Source: UBA965 sp964539815 (lineage in GTDB: Bacteria; Chloroflexota; Chloroflexia; Chloroflexales; Roseiflexaceae). From it: a stretch of 64,000 nt of DNA. Of the stretch, positions 34,356 to 43,670 are shown piece by piece. Position numbers and translations under genes: made by a program. The notes beneath the pieces are model-generated. The model did not search any database, was not told the origin of the DNA, and saw nothing but the letters and a program-made list of their open reading frames with translations. Location: positions 9,113 through 73,112 of the forward strand of contig CAZIKU010000001.1 of the NCBI GenBank assembly GCA_964539815.1, written 5' to 3'. Numbering within the stretch: the stretch's first letter is position 1; each line of letters opens with the position of its first letter.

Positions 34356-35963
34356 GTGGAGGCTTTCTCTAAATCAAAACACATGCAATCGCGCATTATT
34401 GCCCTGGTCGTTTCAGTGGCAATGTGTGCCTCGTTGTATCTCCTTTTTACCCCACGTTGGGAGACCAACGATGATATCGGTATGTCAATGGTGGCACATG
34501 GGTATGGAACTACGGCATATGCATCGGCCAACCTGATATTTTCGAATGTTATTTGGGGATATGTTATTCAATTACTCCCAACGGTGAACGGTGTACTAGG
34601 GTATTCGCTTGCTGCTATTCTGGTGATGATTATTAGTTGTAGCGTTTTACTGTACATATTACATCATGCGCAATCAGCATGGTTATTCGGAGTTGTTGTC
34701 ACATTCGTAATTTTTCTGCGACCATTATTATTCCCGCAATTTACTATCAACGCTGGCATGATGACACTTGCGGGGATCGTATGTTGGATGCGATTTAGGC
34801 ATCATCAATCAATCCAACTCGTTGTGGTCGGTTGTGTTTGTGTATTTCTAGGGTATCTTATTCGTAATCAAGAAGCATATCTTCTTTTGTTGGTTGCATC
34901 ACCGCTGATACCATGGATTTTGATTTGGCGTCATTATCATGCGCGTCTTGCGCTATTCGTAACAGTTGCTGCCGTTGTTGGTGCGTTTTTGCTTGATGCA
35001 CAGGCGTATTCGGCGAGCGAATGGCGTCAATTCAACAACTTGAATCAGATCCGCGCTCAGTTTACAGATTACAATGCAGATAAATACATCAAAGCACGCC
35101 CAGAAATCATGGCAAAATATGGCTACAGTGAAAATGACATAAATCTTGTGCGAAATTGGTTTTTTGTTGATGCGTCATTGGTAAATCCACAGACACTATC
35201 TCAAATGCTTGCCGAACTTGGTCCGATTTCAGCGAAACTTGGAGAGATGAAAAGTGGGTGGGCGAGTATCCAAGCGTTAGCGCATCCTCAATTACGACTG
35301 TTGTTTGTGTTGGCAATATGTTTCTTGGTGTTGAATCAAAGTAGCCGGGTGTTTCTTAGTTGGATACTCTGTGTTATTGCTGTTTTTCTCATGGGAATAT
35401 ATGGGCGACCAGGGGTACTCCGCGTGTATGTGCCTCTTGAATCGCTGTTGATTGTAGCACCATTGCTTGTGCAAAATGCTCATTCATATACGACATGGCA
35501 TAGAATTCGCAAAATTATGACATTTCTTTTGGTGTGCATTATTGTTGTCCCATATACCATTCACGTAACTTCAGAATCAGTACGTTCGACTGCTCAAATG
35601 GCGCAACTGCAAGCTGATTTTCGTGATTTCCCACGTGATGAAGTTGTTGTGTGGGGGGCGTCATTCCCCTTTGAAGCGATGTATCCAGTATTGCAACAAT
35701 CTCCGATTGCGATGCAATATCAGCTCCATAGTCTTGGTGCGTTTACGACTGCACCTTTCTCACGAGCTTTTGTTGCGCATCACGCAGGGAATGGCATGGT
35801 TGCTACATTGCTGTCTCGTGGTGGTATTCGTGTGCTTGCTGCTCCATTTCAATTTGAATTGCTTCGCATCTATTGTGCAGAACATTACAGTGGCGAACTC
35901 ATCGATCTGTCACAACAACAATTTGGCAAACTACAAATGCGACACGTTCGCTGTATCAAATAA
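34356..35963 (+). CDS. Polytopic membrane protein, GT-C-like
   Basis: 535 residues with about 11 helices. After the first helix comes WETNDDIGMSMVAHGYG: an acidic Asn-Asp-Asp motif in the first extracytoplasmic loop, as in several families of uncharacterised GT-C-like proteins. A soluble loop (about 225-305) follows helix 7. The start is GTG, 4 bases after GGAGG; an alternative ATG is 27 bases downstream. The gene looks more A+T-rich than its neighbours and is isolated between convergent and divergent units, so it may have been acquired separately. Function unknown. Confidence 0.62.
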   Translation: MEAFSKSKHMQSRIIALVVSVAMCASLYLLFTPRWETNDDIGMSMVAHGYGTTAYASANLIFSNVIWGYVIQLLPTVNGVLGYSLAAILVMIISCSVLLYILHHAQSAWLFGVVVTFVIFLRPLLFPQFTINAGMMTLAGIVCWMRFRHHQSIQLVVVGCVCVFLGYLIRNQEAYLLLLVASPLIPWILIWRHYHARLALFVTVAAVVGAFLLDAQAYSASEWRQFNNLNQIRAQFTDYNADKYIKARPEIMAKYGYSENDINLVRNWFFVDASLVNPQTLSQMLAELGPISAKLGEMKSGWASIQALAHPQLRLLFVLAICFLVLNQSSRVFLSWILCVIAVFLMGIYGRPGVLRVYVPLESLLIVAPLLVQNAHSYTTWHRIRKIMTFLLVCIIVVPYTIHVTSESVRSTAQMAQLQADFRDFPRDEVVVWGASFPFEAMYPVLQQSPIAMQYQLHSLGAFTTAPFSRAFVAHHAGNGMVATLLSRGGIRVLAAPFQFELLRIYCAEHYSGELIDLSQQQFGKLQMRHVRCIK

Positions 35964-35976
35964 ATAGGGCATCGTA

Positions 35977-36753
35977 TTACGAATCTATGCGTGGCCGTAC
36001 ATAGGTCATGGTCACATTGTGCATTACCGTATGAAACCCTAATGCATGGTAAAGAGTGATTGCATGATAATCATGTATCGCGAATAAATATACCGTTTCT
36101 GCTTGAAGATGCGCATGAGCGACTGCATGGCTGACCAGGTGTTTTGCTACACCTTGCCGGCGCAATGGTGCTGTCACAAAAACCGATTCAATTCGACAAA
36201 TATTGTTGTGTGTGAATGTCAAGCAACGACCTGCAGGTACACCATCGAGATATGCAATATAGCCTTGTACTGCACTGTCGCGCAATTCTTCACGCCGTAG
36301 CGCATACATTTCGCTAGACGTGCTATGTGGCGTTGCTTCTTCAAGTGATGCCCATTGAATACGTTGTTCATCTGTTGAGACACGCACAACGTCGATCCGT
36401 GATGTTGCGGTGACAGGAACCGGTGCATCTAGGATGAGTAAATCTGTGATGCCCCAGTCGTAGCGTGCAGTAAACCCGTGACTAGTAAGGAGTTGAGGGA
36501 ATGTTGATGGTGTGGCATAGCTGTCAAGGTAGACTACGCTATCACATCCGAGCGCTTCGTAGAATGCAATAATATCTGTGATAGCATGGGTGGCTTCTTG
36601 TTCGCTCTGTAGACGAAACAAACCTGCGTGATTGGGGTCATAACGTGTCGGCAACGCAGGATTTGTGTAGAGGACGTATCCATCGCGTACCGTTTGTTTG
36701 CTGATAGTTTGCCAATAGGCACTGTCATGTTGCCAAATATAGTTGTAATTCAT
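35977..36753 (-). CDS. GNAT family N-acetyltransferase
   Basis: 258 residues. The C-terminal half (about 130-250) is a GNAT domain: IESVFVTAPLRRQGVAKHLV is the acetyl-CoA-binding motif A and ITLYHALGFHTVM is the last strand-helix. The N-terminal half resembles a degenerate GNAT-like domain with no clear acetyl-CoA site. Its ATG overlaps the Gfo/Idh/MocA stop by 4 bases. Acceptor unknown. Confidence 0.8.
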   Translation of the reverse strand: MNYNYIWQHDSAYWQTISKQTVRDGYVLYTNPALPTRYDPNHAGLFRLQSEQEATHAITDIIAFYEALGCDSVVYLDSYATPSTFPQLLTSHGFTARYDWGITDLLILDAPVPVTATSRIDVVRVSTDEQRIQWASLEEATPHSTSSEMYALRREELRDSAVQGYIAYLDGVPAGRCLTFTHNNICRIESVFVTAPLRRQGVAKHLVSHAVAHAHLQAETVYLFAIHDYHAITLYHALGFHTVMHNVTMTYVRPRIDS

Positions 36754-37805
36754 AATCCTGAGTTGCGTGTAGGTATCGCTACCGGCTCGGAGTAAAGTTC
36801 GAGTGGCCAGACATCTGGGTAAACATTTGTCAAAGGCAAGTCAATGCGATCACGGTAGACGGCTGATAAGTAGGCTGCCAAATTGACTTCGGCGGATTCA
36901 ACGACGTGGTTAAATCCAATACGGGGCTCATTACCAGTTGTAATCCAGTTGGCCATATCGTGTATGGCATTGTCCCAACACCCATCCCAGCTGACTTTAT
37001 TTCGGAAGTCGTATTCATACGTTCCCGTACGATTCGTCAGTGTCATGCGTTCTTCATCATGGATGGATATTGTGCCATGTGACCCGACTATCGTCATGAT
37101 ATCATCGCCGGGCATGGCTTGCCCACCATCGAGAATGCCACGCGCGCCATTCGCAAACCCGATGTGGACTGTTGCATGGTCTTCCATTGCATGCCCAAAC
37201 CCGCGTAGATCGCGCACACGAGCCTGTCCCATGACCCAACTCACGGGTTGTTCCGATACCAAGTAGCGGAACATGTCGATCCAGTGTGATCCCCATTCGC
37301 TCAAATCCCAGCCTGCGATTCCTGCGAGACACGCAATTGGTGTGCCAATCCGACCTTCTGTGATGCATTGTTGTGCATGGGTGAATACGGGACGATAACG
37401 GCGCACATGGGCCACACCAATTTTGATACCTGTTGATGCAACAAGCTGACGAACTGCATGGAGCTGATGAACTGACGCCATAAACGGTTTTTCACAAAAG
37501 ACAGCTTTCACCCCTGCATGGGCTGCGGCTTCGAGCATCTCGTAGTGTAGTCCGACGTATGTACAAATACTCACGATATCCGGTTGCTCATCACGGAGGA
37601 GTTGTTTGTAGTCGAGATATCCGGTGGCGTCGAACCGTTCATTAAACGCATCGAGATGACTTTGAACGATATCTGCAACGGCCACGAGTTTGCAGGTAGC
37701 GGTGCGCTGGTATGCACCCGCATGCGTATAACCTATTTGATAGCCACCGAGCTTGGTTTGCGTGGCATTGGCTTTGCCGGCACCAATAATTGCAGTACGA
37801 TACAT
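36750..37805 (-). CDS. Gfo/Idh/MocA family NAD(P)-dependent oxidoreductase
   Basis: 351 residues. The N-terminal Rossmann domain starts YRTAIIGAGKANATQ and carries the EKP motif (FCEKPFMAS) near residue 100. The C-terminal domain contains WGSHWIDMFRYL with the conserved His. The family oxidises or epimerises sugars or inositols and related alcohols. AGGATC lies 8 bases before the ATG. It sits between a ThuA-like gene (9 bases upstream) and a GNAT gene, a common pairing in carbohydrate catabolism. Confidence 0.87.
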   Translation of the reverse strand: MYRTAIIGAGKANATQTKLGGYQIGYTHAGAYQRTATCKLVAVADIVQSHLDAFNERFDATGYLDYKQLLRDEQPDIVSICTYVGLHYEMLEAAAHAGVKAVFCEKPFMASVHQLHAVRQLVASTGIKIGVAHVRRYRPVFTHAQQCITEGRIGTPIACLAGIAGWDLSEWGSHWIDMFRYLVSEQPVSWVMGQARVRDLRGFGHAMEDHATVHIGFANGARGILDGGQAMPGDDIMTIVGSHGTISIHDEERMTLTNRTGTYEYDFRNKVSWDGCWDNAIHDMANWITTGNEPRIGFNHVVESAEVNLAAYLSAVYRDRIDLPLTNVYPDVWPLELYSEPVAIPTRNSGL

Positions 37806-37814
37806 TGTTTGATC

Positions 37815-38492
37815 CTACATGTGCGGCTGAAGCAGCCATTGCACGCTATTACGCCATAGTTGACGTATGGCGGGGGCTTCGATTGAGCGTAAGTTGTGCC
37901 CGAGTGCAATATATACCGCAGTTCCTGCGGCATGTGATGCAGAAAGTGTTGTCACCATTGGATGCTGTTGTTCATCCCAGGGTGCCCACGCGTGATGGGT
38001 CGGATTGCGCGACTCATCCATCCATAATTTATAGTAGATTTCATCTACGGTGGCGAAATCATGTACCCCGGCAACGACTGGATGATTGGTGTTCCCAATA
38101 TGAATCATATGTGCTTGGAATGGCGAGTGTGATGCACGTTGCCAGCCCCACTGTACACCCAGGCGTTGCGCGAATTCTGGCCAGTCGCTGTAGCATCCAA
38201 TGGCACCATGGTGAATGAGGAGCGGGCGTTTGCTGTCGCAATAGCGCAAAAACTTTGCTTGAGCGTCAGCGGTAATCGGTGTATAGGTCATATTGCCGGC
38301 CCAATCGGCACTCATCCCTGGCCAGAGCATACCCATAGGGACGAGTAAATCGACATCGTCGAGGTCATCAAATGCTGCTGCATCGTGTCTGACGCTAATA
38401 CGATATTGTGGGTCGAGCCATGTACTGATGATTGATGCTTGTTCATCAACTGGATGTGCACGTGGCCCACCCACATGGAAGCGAATATGCAT
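37815..38492 (-). CDS. ThuA-like (trehalose utilisation) family protein
   Basis: 225 residues with a class I glutamine-amidotransferase-like fold. The central motif LLIHHGAIGCYSDWPEFAQRLG occupies the place of the nucleophile elbow of that fold, and HPVVAGVHDFATVDEIYY with AVYIALGHN completes the ThuA pattern. ThuA proteins are linked to disaccharide use, with unproven activity. The start at 38492 has GAGGAG 6 bases upstream; the longer frame adds an unlikely Cys/Arg-rich leader. Likely part of one catabolic unit with the next gene. Confidence 0.8.
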   Translation of the reverse strand: MHIRFHVGGPRAHPVDEQASIISTWLDPQYRISVRHDAAAFDDLDDVDLLVPMGMLWPGMSADWAGNMTYTPITADAQAKFLRYCDSKRPLLIHHGAIGCYSDWPEFAQRLGVQWGWQRASHSPFQAHMIHIGNTNHPVVAGVHDFATVDEIYYKLWMDESRNPTHHAWAPWDEQQHPMVTTLSASHAAGTAVYIALGHNLRSIEAPAIRQLWRNSVQWLLQPHM

Positions 38493-38606
38493 GGAATTCT
38501 CCTCGTTCCTACGATTTTGTATCATTATATGTGCAAACCTACAACACAATGAACATGGTCGAAATATACGCTACACTAGTCATGATGAATTACAACGAGG
38601 CACATA

Positions 38607-39794
38607 ATGGCGCTGACTTGGTTACCACGGTGGTTGCGCAATCCGGTGTTGCGTGGTGCACTTTACTATTTTGGGTACTGGGGTGTGGTGGGATTCTACG
38701 TTCCCTTTTTGTTTGTTCACTTCAAAGAAATAGGACTGAGTGGCACCCAAATTGGCATTTTTGCTACCATGTTGCCCTTGCTGATGCTGACATCTGCACC
38801 GTATATCGCGAGCCTTGCAGACCGCTGGCGTGCACGTGTGCGCATACTGGCCGTGTGTATTGCCTTGACCGGCATTTCGATACTGTTGCTCGGGATGAGT
38901 GATAATTATCTTATTCTCGCACCACTGATGTTATTTATGTCAGTGGTGCGTAGTCCAATTGCGGGAATTGGCGATGGAATTATTGCCAAAATGGCAGTTC
39001 AGCACAATATCAACTTTGGATCGATGCGGATGTGGGGATCATTTGGTTTTGCATCGATAGCTATCATTAGTGGCTATATTTGGCAGCAGACCGGTTATGC
39101 CCCAATGTTCGTGGCTGCATGTGTCGGGTTTGTGCCGGTTGCCATCATAGCGCTGTTTCTCGACGAAGAGCAAGTTGCGGCGCGACAAGGGCCGACGTGG
39201 GGACCGCTCCTCAAAGATCCTGCAATGCGCAATATTCTGATTGTGGCGTTTCTGATGGCAGGCTCTTTGAGTATGAGTGGCACATTTGAAGGTATTTTGA
39301 TGTCGTCGCTGGGTGGTGGCGGTCTGTATATCGGTCTCTTGTTGGGTGTAACTGGGATGTCCGAAATTCCCATGATGCGCAATGCGCCACGACTCTCCGC
39401 ATGGCTAGGCGCAGAGCGCACACTCATGCTCGGCTGTGGTATTTTGGCGTTTGCACATCTTGCATATGCCCTGGCATGGTCACCTACTATCCTGCTTGCG
39501 GCTGCCGTGTTGCGCGGTTCCGGTTTTGGGCTTTCGTTCGTCATGCTCGTTTCCATTGTGGCGGCACGTGCTCCAGCTGGCTTGGCAGCAAGTTCACAAG
39601 CGGCCGTGTCAGCCGCTGGTTGGGGGCTCGCACCATTAATTGGCATCCCACTTAGCGGAATGTTGTATGATGCTACTGGCGGGGCACAAAGCATTTTTCT
39701 CGTCAGTGTGGTGATGGCATGTGCGGCAGCAAGTACCGTTGCATTTGGTGTCTGGCGAGGGGTCTTTCGACCGCATGCGTCACAGGAGGGATAG
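38607..39794 (+). CDS. MFS transporter (HcaT / 3-phenylpropionate-type)
   Basis: 395 residues with 12 hydrophobic segments. The start YFGYWGVVGFYVPFLFVHFKEIGLSG and the loop ASLADRWRARVRI after TM2 are those of the MFS_1-like/HcaT and nucleoside-symporter branch. GAGG lies 7 bases before the ATG. The stop touches the start of the EVE-domain gene with no gap. Substrate unknown. Confidence 0.83.
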   Translation: MALTWLPRWLRNPVLRGALYYFGYWGVVGFYVPFLFVHFKEIGLSGTQIGIFATMLPLLMLTSAPYIASLADRWRARVRILAVCIALTGISILLLGMSDNYLILAPLMLFMSVVRSPIAGIGDGIIAKMAVQHNINFGSMRMWGSFGFASIAIISGYIWQQTGYAPMFVAACVGFVPVAIIALFLDEEQVAARQGPTWGPLLKDPAMRNILIVAFLMAGSLSMSGTFEGILMSSLGGGGLYIGLLLGVTGMSEIPMMRNAPRLSAWLGAERTLMLGCGILAFAHLAYALAWSPTILLAAAVLRGSGFGLSFVMLVSIVAARAPAGLAASSQAAVSAAGWGLAPLIGIPLSGMLYDATGGAQSIFLVSVVMACAAASTVAFGVWRGVFRPHASQEG

Positions 39795-40193
39795 ATGGCG
39801 TATTGGCTGCTCAAAACAGAACCTGACGATTATCAGTATGCCCAACTTCAGGCTGCCGGGCGCACTATCTGGGATGGTGTGGCCAATGCAATGGCCGTAA
39901 ACTTCATCAAAACAATGCAGGTTGGGGATGAGTGCATCATCTATCATACGGGTGATGAACGTCGCTGTGCCGGTGTGGCACGCGTGGTGTCTCCACCATA
40001 CATCGATCCGACCGACTCCACCAAAAAACTTTTTGTGGTCGATGTTGAAGCCGTACGTGCATTGCATGATGGGATTCAGCTTGCCCAAATCAAAGCGCAA
40101 GCACTATTCGCTGATTCGTATTTGGTGCGCATCGGACGGCTTTCTGTTGTGCCGTTAACAGAAGCACAGTTCGCGTATTTACTCGCAGAGTAA
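39795..40193 (+). CDS. EVE domain protein
   Basis: 132 residues forming one EVE (PUA-like) domain: MAYWLLKTEPDDYQY at the start, TIWDGVANAMAVNFIKTMQVGDECIIYHTG in the middle and ADSYLVRIGRLSVVPL at the end. EVE domains bind modified bases in DNA or RNA. It begins directly after the MFS stop codon and ends 18 bases before the M32 carboxypeptidase. Nucleic-acid binding is inferred from the family. Confidence 0.9.
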   Translation: MAYWLLKTEPDDYQYAQLQAAGRTIWDGVANAMAVNFIKTMQVGDECIIYHTGDERRCAGVARVVSPPYIDPTDSTKKLFVVDVEAVRALHDGIQLAQIKAQALFADSYLVRIGRLSVVPLTEAQFAYLLAE

Positions 40194-40211
40194 TCTGGAA
40201 AGGGTTTATCA

Positions 40212-41717
40212 ATGTCTCAAGAACTCCAAGAATTAAAGACACGACTTGCGGAGTTGAGTGACCTCAATGCAATCGCCGCATTGCTCGGGTGGGATCAAAG
40301 CAGTATTATGCCGGCTGGCGCAGGTGAGGGGCGTGGTCGTCAGATGGCCCTGATGTCCAAAATGCTCCATGAGAAATTCACTGATCCGGCGATTGGTCAT
40401 TTGTTGGAAAAATTGCGCGTCCAGGCTGAAGATTGGCCAGCGGAGAGCGTAGATGCTCAATTGGTTGCAGTGACTGCCAAAGACTATGACCAGGCTACAC
40501 GCGTGCCTGCAGAATTTGTCAGTGAAATGGCATCACATTCCAATGCAAGCTACATGGCATGGGCCGAAGCACGCCCCAACAACGATTTTGCCAAAGTAGT
40601 GCCGTATCTCGAAAAAACGCTCGAACTCAGTCGTAAATATGCCTCCTTTTTCCCTGGGTTTAGCCACATCGCCGATCCGCTCATCGACCAATCAGATGCA
40701 GGCATGACCGTGGCCACCATCCGCCCACTCTTTAAAACGTTGCGCGATGGTCTGGTACCGATGGTAGATGCTATTTGTCGGCAAGCACCGGTCGATGATT
40801 CATGTCTGCTCGGCCCCTATCCGATTCCCGCACAGATGGAATATGGCCGGCGCTTGGCAGAGATTGTTGGTTATGACTTCCATCGTGGGCGCCTCGATAC
40901 GGCGCTACATCCATTCGAAGCCCGTTTGGCATATGGTGATATCCGCATCACCACGCGTGCGCGTGAAAATGACCTCGGTGACTGTATTTTTAGCGTCATC
41001 CACGAGTGCGGGCATGCCATGTACGAGCAAGGTGTGGCATTCGAACTCGAAGGCACTCCATTGGCACATGGGACGTCGAGCGGGGTGCACGAAAGTCAGT
41101 CACGGTTGTGGGAGAATATCGTTGGTCGCTCGCGTACGTTTTGGCAACACCACTATGCAGGATTGCAGGACGTCTTTCCCACGCAGCTCGGTAATGTATC
41201 ACTCGATACCTTTTATCGTGCCATCAACAAAGTTTCACGTTCATTGATCCGCACCGATGCCGATGAAGTGACCTACAACCTGCACGTGATTATTCGTTTT
41301 GAGTTGGAACTTGAATTGCTCGAGGGAACGTTGGCGGTAAAAGACTTAGCCCGTACATGGAAAGAGCGCTATGCCAGCACGTTGGGCATCGAGCCACCAA
41401 ACGACAAAGATGGCGTGCTGCAAGACGTACACTGGTATGCGGGAACGATTGGTGGTTCCTTCCAAGGCTATACCATTGGCAACGTCATGTCTGCACAGAT
41501 TTACGATGCCGCAATAGCAAGTAACCCGGGCATCGCACAAGATATTGCCACAGGCAACTATCGTTCGTTGCTGACATGGTTGCAACAACACCTCTATGCC
41601 ACCGGTCGACGGTATAATGCCCCTGATACACTCAAGCGTGTCACCGGACAAGAGTTGTCGGTGATCCCGTATTTCGCTTACTTGCGCAAAAAGTATGGGG
41701 CGATTTACTCATTATAA
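40212..41717 (+). CDS. M32 metallocarboxypeptidase (Taq type)
   Basis: 501 residues, cytoplasmic, the usual length of thermostable carboxypeptidase 1. The zinc site HECGH lies in SVIHECGHAMYEQG, and the downstream GTSSGVHESQSRLWEN carries the third ligand region and the family signature. An N-terminal helical part covers the active-site cleft. GGAAAGGG lies about 7 bases before the ATG. It releases C-terminal residues from peptides. A terminator follows. Confidence 0.94.
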   Translation: MSQELQELKTRLAELSDLNAIAALLGWDQSSIMPAGAGEGRGRQMALMSKMLHEKFTDPAIGHLLEKLRVQAEDWPAESVDAQLVAVTAKDYDQATRVPAEFVSEMASHSNASYMAWAEARPNNDFAKVVPYLEKTLELSRKYASFFPGFSHIADPLIDQSDAGMTVATIRPLFKTLRDGLVPMVDAICRQAPVDDSCLLGPYPIPAQMEYGRRLAEIVGYDFHRGRLDTALHPFEARLAYGDIRITTRARENDLGDCIFSVIHECGHAMYEQGVAFELEGTPLAHGTSSGVHESQSRLWENIVGRSRTFWQHHYAGLQDVFPTQLGNVSLDTFYRAINKVSRSLIRTDADEVTYNLHVIIRFELELELLEGTLAVKDLARTWKERYASTLGIEPPNDKDGVLQDVHWYAGTIGGSFQGYTIGNVMSAQIYDAAIASNPGIAQDIATGNYRSLLTWLQQHLYATGRRYNAPDTLKRVTGQELSVIPYFAYLRKKYGAIYSL

Positions 41718-41737
41718 TCTCATGCAACTTTGGCATG

Positions 41738-41764
41738 CCCACCCACGTCATAAATGTGGGTGGG
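41738..41764 (+). terminator. Rho-independent terminator after the M32 gene
   Basis: A 9-bp stem CCCACCCAC/GTGGGTGGG with a 9-base loop, followed by the T-rich ATTTATTCTATTATT. Confidence 0.7.
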
Positions 41765-41795
41765 ATTTATTCTATTATTCTAGATGGGGCACCAT

Positions 41796-42533
41796 ATGAG
41801 TCGAATCGATACTATAGTTTTGGTTGCATTCACACTAATTGCTGCACTGGTTGGTAGTGCACTACCAACACTCATTCGGCCACAATCGCCAGTTGCAGTT
41901 GGTCCTGATGCACAACCAGTGACGCGGCGCATCGATGTGTCCGGTTCAGGAATTGTGTATGCGATTCCTGACCAGGCCACGGTGCAAATCGGAGTGTCTT
42001 CGCAATCGGCGAGTGCATCAGATGCACTCAAAGATAACTCGAGCAAGACAGCCGCTGTGATTGAAACAATCAAATCGTTGGGTGTAGAAGAGAAAGATAT
42101 CCAGACGCGCGATTTTTCAATTTACCCCACGTATGATCAGGCTACGAGTACAAAAATAACCGGGTACCAGGTAAATAACGCGGTGGTGGTGATTATCCGC
42201 GATGTCAAAAACGCGGGTGCCATCCTCGACCAGGTAGTCCAGTCGGGTGCAAACAATATCTCAGGTTTGTCGTTTGATGTATCGGATCCGACTGCACAAC
42301 AGGCTGAAGCGCGTGCCAAAGCAGTTGCTGTTGCCCGTGCCAAAGCAGAAGTGTTGGCGTCAGCAGCTGGGGTATCGTTGGGTGATATCATCAGTATCAA
42401 CGAATCGGTAACCAATAGCGGTCCGATTATGCCGTACGCACGTGCAGATATGGCAATGGCTGAAGCCGTGCCAGTTGCGACAGGTCAACAAGCAATCACC
42501 GTGGATGTGTCGATCTCATTTGCCATCCGCTAA
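41796..42533 (+). CDS. SIMPL (DUF541) domain secreted protein
   Basis: 245 residues with an N-terminal signal/anchor (TIVLVAFTLIAALVGSALP). Residues of about 50-245 are a SIMPL domain: IDVSGSGIVYAIPDQATVQIGV opens it, with AARAKAEVLASAAG-like helices and DVSISFAIR at the end. The family includes periplasmic proteins linked to stress resistance and outer-surface binding; the biochemical role is unsettled. Start: the ATG at 41796 has GGGG 7 bases upstream, the one 12 bases earlier has nothing. Confidence 0.85.
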   Translation: MSRIDTIVLVAFTLIAALVGSALPTLIRPQSPVAVGPDAQPVTRRIDVSGSGIVYAIPDQATVQIGVSSQSASASDALKDNSSKTAAVIETIKSLGVEEKDIQTRDFSIYPTYDQATSTKITGYQVNNAVVVIIRDVKNAGAILDQVVQSGANNISGLSFDVSDPTAQQAEARAKAVAVARAKAEVLASAAGVSLGDIISINESVTNSGPIMPYARADMAMAEAVPVATGQQAITVDVSISFAIR

Positions 42534-42552
42534 GCGATTCATTCAACATGCA

Positions 42553-42587
42553 ACCACGGGCAGGTGTATACCTAGCCCGTGGTTTTT
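42553..42587 (+). terminator. Rho-independent terminator after the SIMPL gene
   Basis: Perfect 9-bp stem ACCACGGGC/GCCCGTGGT with a 13-base loop followed by TTTTT. Confidence 0.85.
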
Positions 42588-42595
42588 GGTATTAT
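42587..42595 (+). promoter_or_regulatory. Extended -10 promoter of galT
   Basis: TGGTATTAT lies directly behind the terminator hairpin; a transcript would start about 25 bases before the GTG. The -35 would overlap the terminator stem and is not recognisable. Confidence 0.4.
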
Positions 42596-42626
42596 AGACA
42601 CGAATAGTTCTAGTAAGTAGGTCGTC

Positions 42627-43670
42627 GTGTTCATTCCAGAAGATCATTCGCACCGTCGATACAATCCATTGCTCGATGAATGGGTACTCGTCTCGCCTCA
42701 TCGTACCAAGCGTCCATGGCAAGGTCAGGTAGAATCATTGCCGCCAGAAGCACGACTACCGTATGATGCAGGATGTTATTTGTGTCCTGGGAATGCGCGC
42801 GTCGGTGGACACACCAACCCCACATACAATGATGTGTTCGTGTTTGATAATGACTTTGCTGCACTCCAGAGTGATGCCCCTGCAGGAGGATCAAATCAAG
42901 GATTGTTACGTGCCGAAAGCGAGCGCGGGACATGCCGTGTCATCTGTTTTAGCCCGCGTCATGATTTGACTCTGGGGGAAATGCACCGTGACGATATCGC
43001 GCGTGTCGTGCGCGTCTGGCAATCGCAATATGCCGAGCTCAGTCAGGAGCCCGATATCGGCTACGTGCAAATATTTGAAAATCGTGGTGCCATGATGGGG
43101 TCGAGTAACCCGCATCCGCATGGGCAAATCTGGGCAACGCAGCATACGCCAACGTTGGTGGTCCGTGAAGATGCTAACCAACTTGTCTATTTTGCCAGTC
43201 ATGGCCGCACGTTGCTGACTGACTACCTCGCCCAAGAAATCAGCAGTGGTGAGCGTATTGTCGCAATCAACGATGCATTTGTCGCATTAGTACCGTGGTG
43301 GGCGATATGGCCATTTGAAACAATGATTTTGCCGCGTCGCCCACAAGCGCACATCGGCGAACTCAGTTCAAGTGAAGTCGTCGACTTGGCAGATATCCTC
43401 AAACGGACGGTGACGCGCTACGACAATCTCTTTTCAACGTTGTTTCCGTATTCACTGGGTATTCATCAAGCGCCGAGCAAAATGACCAAAGTTGACCACT
43501 GGCATTGGCATATTCACATCGTTCCACCGTTGCTGCGCTCTGCTACCGTACGCAAATTTATGGTCGGGTATGAATTGCTCGCCGAGCCACAACGTGACAT
43601 AACTCCCGAACAAGCGGCGAAGCGTCTGCGTGAACTGTCTGAAAAACACTACCGGGAGCAAAAAGTATGA
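42627..43670 (+). CDS. galT: Galactose-1-phosphate uridylyltransferase
   Basis: 347 residues of the HIT-like GalT family, which swaps UMP between UDP-glucose and galactose-1-phosphate in the Leloir pathway. The covalent His lies in NPHPHGQIWA (HPHGQ at 163-167), Cys50 and Cys53 (CYLC) are the metal site, and HWHWHIHIVPPLLR near the C-terminus is the second His cluster. The start is GTG with a weak Shine-Dalgarno. The GNAT gene overlaps the stop by 4 bases. galK and galE are not in the window. Confidence 0.95.
   Translation: MFIPEDHSHRRYNPLLDEWVLVSPHRTKRPWQGQVESLPPEARLPYDAGCYLCPGNARVGGHTNPTYNDVFVFDNDFAALQSDAPAGGSNQGLLRAESERGTCRVICFSPRHDLTLGEMHRDDIARVVRVWQSQYAELSQEPDIGYVQIFENRGAMMGSSNPHPHGQIWATQHTPTLVVREDANQLVYFASHGRTLLTDYLAQEISSGERIVAINDAFVALVPWWAIWPFETMILPRRPQAHIGELSSSEVVDLADILKRTVTRYDNLFSTLFPYSLGIHQAPSKMTKVDHWHWHIHIVPPLLRSATVRKFMVGYELLAEPQRDITPEQAAKRLRELSEKHYREQKV

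Noticed and set aside
38493..38606. TATAAT on the minus strand and TACACT on the plus strand in the gap between the ThuA-like and MFS genes
   Set aside because: Neither has a convincing -35 or extended -10, so no promoter was called although divergent transcription must start here.
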